NCBI GenBank assembly: GCA_902795765.1
Contig: CADBMQ010000056.1
Span: 1-8,023, forward strand
Source of the DNA: Oscillospiraceae bacterium
GTDB lineage: Bacteria > Bacillota > Clostridia > Oscillospirales > Acutalibacteraceae
Direction: 5' to 3'
Length of the DNA stretch: 8,023 bases
Below are positions 5,320 to 8,023 of the stretch, piece by piece. The notes beneath the pieces are model-generated. The model was not told the DNA's origin. It ran no database searches and saw only the letters and a list, made by a program, of their open reading frames with translations. Within the stretch, counting starts at the first letter, position 1, and every line of letters begins with the position of its first letter. Made by a program: the position numbers and the translations under genes.

Positions 5320-6165
5320 TTAACCCATAAGAGCAAGTAAATCATCTGCACTTATTTGCGATTGAAGCGCACAGTTGATTGCGTGTGCAGTCATTTTAGC
5401 GGCGTGCGCTATGAGAAGGTCGATTTCACGAGGTGTTACCACCATTGATTTTGCCCGTTGACTATCACATTCGCCTCCAAAATCACTAACCATTGTACAG
5501 GCGTCAACGACAGTCGGTACGCCAACTGCGATTGTCGGCACACCGATAGTCCGCTCACTAATTTCGTTTCGTGCGTTGTCAACTCCGCTCCCCGGAATAA
5601 GCCCCGTATCCGAAATTTGAACCGTTCTGCCGAGTCGGTCAAGCGAACGAGCGGCAAGTGCGTCCACAACAATTACGGCGGACGGATTTATCTTGTCGGC
5701 AACTCCACGAATGACCTCGCCTGTTTCCATGCCCGTCTGACCAAGCACACCAGGACTTATCACGGCAACCTTACGAAGCTGACCGAGTGCCGACAGCTCA
5801 TCGCCAAGATGACGGGTTGACAAAACTCCCGAGCCCACTCTCGGCCCGAACGAGTCGGGTGTGATTTGGGTGTTGCCGATACCGCAAACAAGCACCGTTC
5901 CGTTTTCGGGCAAGAGCCGTTGAAGCTCGTTTTGCACCGCAATTCGGCAGTTTTCATTGATTTCATACTCGCCGACAAACGGAGGTGCTTCCACCGTAAT
6001 ATATCTGCCCATCGGTCTGCCGAGCGACTGCTCGCCTCGTTTTGAGTCCACTTTCATCCTCGTGATTTTCACTTCGCCAATGTCGAGTGTTTCACACAAA
6101 ATTCCATCGTCTGCGCCGTCTTTTGCCTCACGAAGTTCGATTGCAAGGTCGGTACGAATAGCCAT
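5320..6165 (-). CDS. gpr: Spore germination protease GPR (peptidase family A25)
   Basis: GPR starts the degradation of small acid-soluble spore proteins when a spore germinates, freeing DNA and amino acids; it is made in the forespore. The 281-aa protein has the family core: N-terminal IRTDLAIE (3-10), ITPDSFGPRVG (101-111), TRHLG (117-121), VVDALAARSLDRLG (166-179) and QISDTGLIPGSGVDN (183-197). D104 and D168 correspond to the catalytic aspartates described for the Bacillus enzyme (D127, D193). Bacillus GPR has about 370 residues and a roughly 15-residue propeptide. Here only two residues precede IRTDLA, so a propeptide of that kind is absent, and the C-terminal part is shorter. The start is firm: CCCTCC on the plus strand (6171-6176) is a GGAGGG site 5 bases upstream. 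The gene lies downstream of the DUF1540 gene, separated by a hairpin. Confidence 0.95.
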   Translation of the reverse strand: MAIRTDLAIELREAKDGADDGILCETLDIGEVKITRMKVDSKRGEQSLGRPMGRYITVEAPPFVGEYEINENCRIAVQNELQRLLPENGTVLVCGIGNTQITPDSFGPRVGSGVLSTRHLGDELSALGQLRKVAVISPGVLGQTGMETGEVIRGVADKINPSAVIVVDALAARSLDRLGRTVQISDTGLIPGSGVDNARNEISERTIGVPTIAVGVPTVVDACTMVSDFGGECDSQRAKSMVVTPREIDLLIAHAAKMTAHAINCALQSQISADDLLALMG

Positions 6166-6187
6166 AAAATCCCTCCGTTTTATATGT

Positions 6188-6215
6188 AAAAGAGCCGTAA
6201 TTCTACGGCTCTTTT
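6188..6215 (-). terminator. Hairpin between the DUF1540 gene and gpr, possibly a leaky terminator
   Basis: A perfect 12-bp stem pairs AAAAGAGCCGTA (6188-6199) with TACGGCTCTTTT (6204-6215) around a 4-base loop. Read on the minus strand the hairpin ends in TTTT, which belongs to the stem itself, followed by ACATA. The T-tract is thus short for a terminator in the direction of both genes, while on the plus strand, where no gene runs into it, five T follow. It could reduce rather than stop transcription into gpr, or protect the 3' end of the DUF1540 message. Confidence 0.6.
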
Positions 6216-6219
6216 TGCC

Positions 6220-6390
6220 TTATTTAAGTTGGAAAGAAAGGCAATCTGTACATTGATCCATTGTCGGATTTGTTTCGTGAGTGCCGACACGGATACGGTC
6301 GAGAGCGCAGTAGTTTTCGCTGTCGCAATGGTTTCTGCAAGAAGTTACATCACACTCGATGCAGTGGTTTGCATTACATTTGTCAGTCAT
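6220..6390 (-). CDS. DUF1540 domain protein, Cys-rich, 56 aa
   Basis: This short gene encodes a protein with eight cysteines (C5, C10, C13, C18, C22, C28, C47, C50) and two histidines near them (H9, H21). The pattern C..C.VTSC..H.....C.L..I.VG, then C..C..F, matches the DUF1540 domain common in Clostridia and Bacilli, whose cysteine spacing suggests metal binding; the function is unknown. There is no signal peptide. ATG at 6390 follows AAGGAG (plus-strand 6400-6405) at 9 bases, which settles the start. The gene lies 54 bases upstream of gpr on the same strand, so it may be co-expressed with it. Its promoter is not clear: TATAAA at 6437-6432 on the minus strand is a candidate -10 with a poor -35. 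A plus-strand frame running through it is an artefact of the downstream symporter frame. Confidence 0.86.
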   Translation of the reverse strand: MTDKCNANHCIECDVTSCRNHCDSENYCALDRIRVGTHETNPTMDQCTDCLSFQLK

Positions 6391-6440
6391 TTTTAAAATC
6401 TCCTTGTGAATTTCGTGCGGATTTACCGCCTTTTATAGTC

Positions 6441-6468
6441 TTGACACGCTCGTTTAAAAATATACATA
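6441..6468 (+). promoter_or_regulatory. Weak candidate promoter of the AGCS symporter gene
   Basis: TTGACA at 6441-6446 is a perfect -35 box. The -10 region is ambiguous in an alternating TATACATATA stretch: TACATA (6463-6468) at 16 bp is the best placed but matches only 3 of 6. Transcription would start close to the ribosome binding site at 6475. The region also separates the divergent DUF1540 gene. Confidence 0.4.
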
Positions 6469-6485
6469 TACAAAGGAGTGATTTT

Positions 6486-7778
6486 TTGCTGACACAGATA
6501 AACGCAGTTGTTTGGAACTATATTTTACTGCCGATAACACTTCTATCGGCGGTAATTTTAACCATAAAATGCAGATTTTTTCAATTTACAAAGCCGATTA
6601 AAATTTTCAAAACGGCATTTTCGCAGTCGGACACAAAAAGCGGAGTTTCGCCATTTGGTGCAATGTGTACGGCACTTTCGGGGACAATGGGAATTGGCAA
6701 TGTCGCAGGTGTCGGCACGGCACTTGCACTCGGTGGTGCGGGTGCAATTTTTTGGATGGTTGTGAGTGCATTTTTGTGTATGGCGATTAAGTTTGGCGAA
6801 GTCGCAATGGCTGTCGAGCATCGCACTCCGAGTGAAAACGGTTGGCGAGGCGGACTGATGTATGTAATTGAAAGTGTCGCACCTCGCTTTCGTGCAGTCG
6901 GCATTGCCTTTGCCGTTGTGACTGTTGTCGCATCAGTCGGCACGGGCGGTATTTCGCAGTCGGGTGCAGCGGCGACTGGTATGCAGTCGGCATTCGGCAT
7001 TTCAAAGTGGCTGACGGGCGTTTTAATTGGTGCGGTCTGCTTGTGGCTCATACTCGCACCGTCGGGACTAATCGCAAAACTGTCCGCAGTTGCCGTTCCT
7101 ATCTGTGGCGGTATTTATCTTGTCGGGTGTGGTGCGGTTTTGTTTCTGCGTTCGAGCGAAATTCTGCCGTCTGTTTCGCAAATTCTGTCGGGATTTGGCA
7201 ATGCGTTCAGTATTTCGGGTGGTGTTTCGGGTTTTGCTGTGTCGAGAGCGGTGCAATACGGAGTCAGTCGTGGCATTTTCACGAACGAGTCGGGTATGGG
7301 CTCATCTCCGATTGTCCATTCCGAAGCCGCCGCAAATCCGCTCAAACAAGGGTGTTTCGGCATTCTCGAAGTGTTTTTTGACACGGTCGTTATGTGCCCG
7401 ATAACTGCCCTTTGCATTCTCGCAACAGGCTCCGACCGACTTTGCGGAGTGTCGCCCGTCAACTACACGATGTCGGCTTTTAACTGTGTTTTCGGGCAGA
7501 CGGGTTCGGGGTTTGTTGCAGTCGCAAGCCTGTTTTTCGCAGTTGGTGCGGCAGTCGGTTGGTCATTTTACGGCAAACGAGCCTCCGAGTATTTAGGTCT
7601 GCCAACTAAAATTTATGCAGTCATTTTTTGCGTTGTAACGGCAGTCGGTGCGACACTCCCCGAAATGCAGCTTTTCGAGATTGCCGACCTTTTCAATGCT
7701 ATGATGATGTTGCCGAACTTGTGTGTGCTTATTTGTTGTGCAAATCAGGTTTCGCTTATCGCAAAAAGGTTGAAATAG
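6486..7778 (+). CDS. Alanine/glycine:cation symporter (AGCS family) with TTG start
   Basis: This is an integral membrane transporter importing alanine or glycine with sodium ions or protons. The 430-aa protein has about ten hydrophobic segments. Family signatures are TALSGTMGIGNVAGVGTALALGG (62-84), GGAGAIFWM.VSAF (83-96), which is close to the PROSITE sodium:alanine symporter pattern, GTGGISQSGA (152-161), and SRGIFTNESGMGSSPIVHSEAA (261-282). The open frame runs upstream to 6261, but that part crosses the opposite-strand DUF1540 gene and is not protein-like for a transporter. GGAG (6475-6478) lies 7 bases before a TTG at 6486, after which the sequence reads as a normal AGCS N-terminus; no ATG is suitably placed. 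The length is slightly short for the family (about 440-490). The gene is followed by a promoter for the next gene, without a terminator. Substrate preference cannot be read from the sequence. Confidence 0.92.
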   Translation: MLTQINAVVWNYILLPITLLSAVILTIKCRFFQFTKPIKIFKTAFSQSDTKSGVSPFGAMCTALSGTMGIGNVAGVGTALALGGAGAIFWMVVSAFLCMAIKFGEVAMAVEHRTPSENGWRGGLMYVIESVAPRFRAVGIAFAVVTVVASVGTGGISQSGAAATGMQSAFGISKWLTGVLIGAVCLWLILAPSGLIAKLSAVAVPICGGIYLVGCGAVLFLRSSEILPSVSQILSGFGNAFSISGGVSGFAVSRAVQYGVSRGIFTNESGMGSSPIVHSEAAANPLKQGCFGILEVFFDTVVMCPITALCILATGSDRLCGVSPVNYTMSAFNCVFGQTGSGFVAVASLFFAVGAAVGWSFYGKRASEYLGLPTKIYAVIFCVVTAVGATLPEMQLFEIADLFNAMMMLPNLCVLICCANQVSLIAKRLK

Positions 7779-7798
7779 CAATGTTTTTGTGGTATAAT
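7770..7798 (+). promoter_or_regulatory. Promoter of the shikimate-kinase-like gene, overlapping the symporter stop
   Basis: TTGAAA (7770-7775) and TATAAT (7793-7798) are spaced by 17 bp, a near-perfect housekeeping promoter. The -35 box lies within the last codons of the symporter and abuts its stop (7776-7778). Transcription should start near 7805, giving a leader of about 16 bases. The leader would contain AAGGA (7807-7811) but not the AGGA at 7803, which favours ATG 7821 over ATG 7812. Confidence 0.82.
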
Positions 7799-7820
7799 AC
7801 GCAGGAAAGGAATGACCAAA

Positions 7821-8023
7821 ATGAGCAATATTATTCTAATCGGTATGCCGGGTTGCGGAAAAAGCACTTGCGGTGTGCTTGCGGCAAAAATCGGTTGTAT
7901 GAAGTTTTTGGATACCGACCTTGTTATTCAGGAAAACGAGGGTAAGCGTTTGCAAAATATCATTGATACGCAGGGCGAAGAGTATTTCGCAAGGTGCGAA
8001 GAGAAATGGGTTTGCAGTGTGAA
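7821..8023 (+). CDS. Shikimate-kinase-like protein, 3' end cut by window
   Basis: Sixty-seven codons are visible. The fold is that of a P-loop kinase of the shikimate kinase family, which phosphorylates shikimate with ATP in aromatic amino acid synthesis. The Walker A loop is GMPGCGKST (8-16), and FLDTDLVIQ (29-37) supplies the DTD magnesium/substrate motif. The next block reads GKRLQNIIDTQGEEYFARCEE (41-61). Canonical shikimate kinases have FR..E here, the arginine binding the shikimate carboxylate. This protein has FARCEE, with Ala at the usual Arg position and Arg one residue later. It may still bind shikimate or may belong to a divergent paralogue group. ATG 7821 is chosen (AAGGA at 9 bases); an in-frame ATG at 7812 would add three residues. 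It is probably transcribed from its own promoter, perhaps also by read-through from the symporter. Confidence 0.85.
   Translation, partial: MSNIILIGMPGCGKSTCGVLAAKIGCMKFLDTDLVIQENEGKRLQNIIDTQGEEYFARCEEKWVCSV

Noticed and set aside
5436..5978. Several 70-120 codon frames on both strands within gpr
   Set aside because: All lie inside an intact gpr coding sequence in other frames and have no ribosome binding sites or recognisable domains.
6261..6485. N-terminal extension of the symporter frame
   Set aside because: This stretch runs antisense through the DUF1540 gene, has no start signals, and the transporter homology and a ribosome binding site begin near 6486.
6600..7650. Repeated GCAGTCGG words across the symporter gene
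   Set aside because: They arise from preferred codons (GCA, GTC, TCG) in an Ala/Val/Gly/Ser-rich membrane protein and occur in different frames without regular spacing.

Overview
The window looks like a chromosomal segment of an endospore-forming, anaerobic-type Bacillota, most likely class Clostridia. The pointers are a spore germination protease (gpr), a DUF1540 protein, strong GGAGG-type ribosome binding sites, textbook TTGACA/TATAAT promoters, compact intrinsic terminators, and the sulfhydrylase/cysK/Rrf2 gene set. The assignment below class level (a Ruminococcaceae-like genome) is only an impression from codon style.

Left end (1-960): the 3' two-thirds of an initiator-type tRNA-Met(CAT) with an encoded CCA and an apparent extra base in its T-stem, then a terminator. 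Two orphan genes follow: a 149-aa protein built from two copies of a small beta-rich unit, and a very acidic 51-aa protein with its own promoter, an operator-like inverted repeat and a terminator. This tRNA-proximal stretch is AT-richer than the rest and reads like a small accessory patch.

Middle (964-4698): a radical SAM protein of the YhcC/YtqA family on the minus strand diverges from a sulfur-assimilation operon, metY-like O-acetylhomoserine sulfhydrylase, then cysK, then an Rrf2-family regulator. The operon has a consensus promoter. Two operator-like sites of the same layout lie exactly 40 bp apart, one on the -35 box and one just after the transcription start. The operon-encoded Rrf2 protein is the obvious candidate for binding them. 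Unlike Bacillus CymR, it carries three cysteines in the IscR-like cluster position. The two enzymes use sulfide with O-acetylhomoserine or O-acetylserine to make homocysteine or cysteine, so the unit looks like a self-regulated sulfide/cysteine module.

Right half (4710-8023): on the minus strand, a DUF1540 Cys-rich protein, gpr and an unrecognised lipoprotein lie in a row. The lipoprotein has its own consensus promoter starting 4 nt after the gpr stop. A hairpin between DUF1540 and gpr is a poor terminator in the direction of the genes. Diverging on the plus strand are an alanine/glycine:cation symporter (AGCS) with a probable TTG start and, after a promoter whose -35 box abuts the symporter stop, the 5' part of a shikimate-kinase-like gene cut by the window end.

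No CRISPR array, insertion sequence or obviously novel multi-gene system was seen. The most interesting items are the dual Rrf2-type operator with its Cys-bearing regulator, the acidic micro-gene with its inverted repeat, the extra base in the tRNA T-stem, and the shikimate-kinase-like protein with a shifted substrate-binding arginine.
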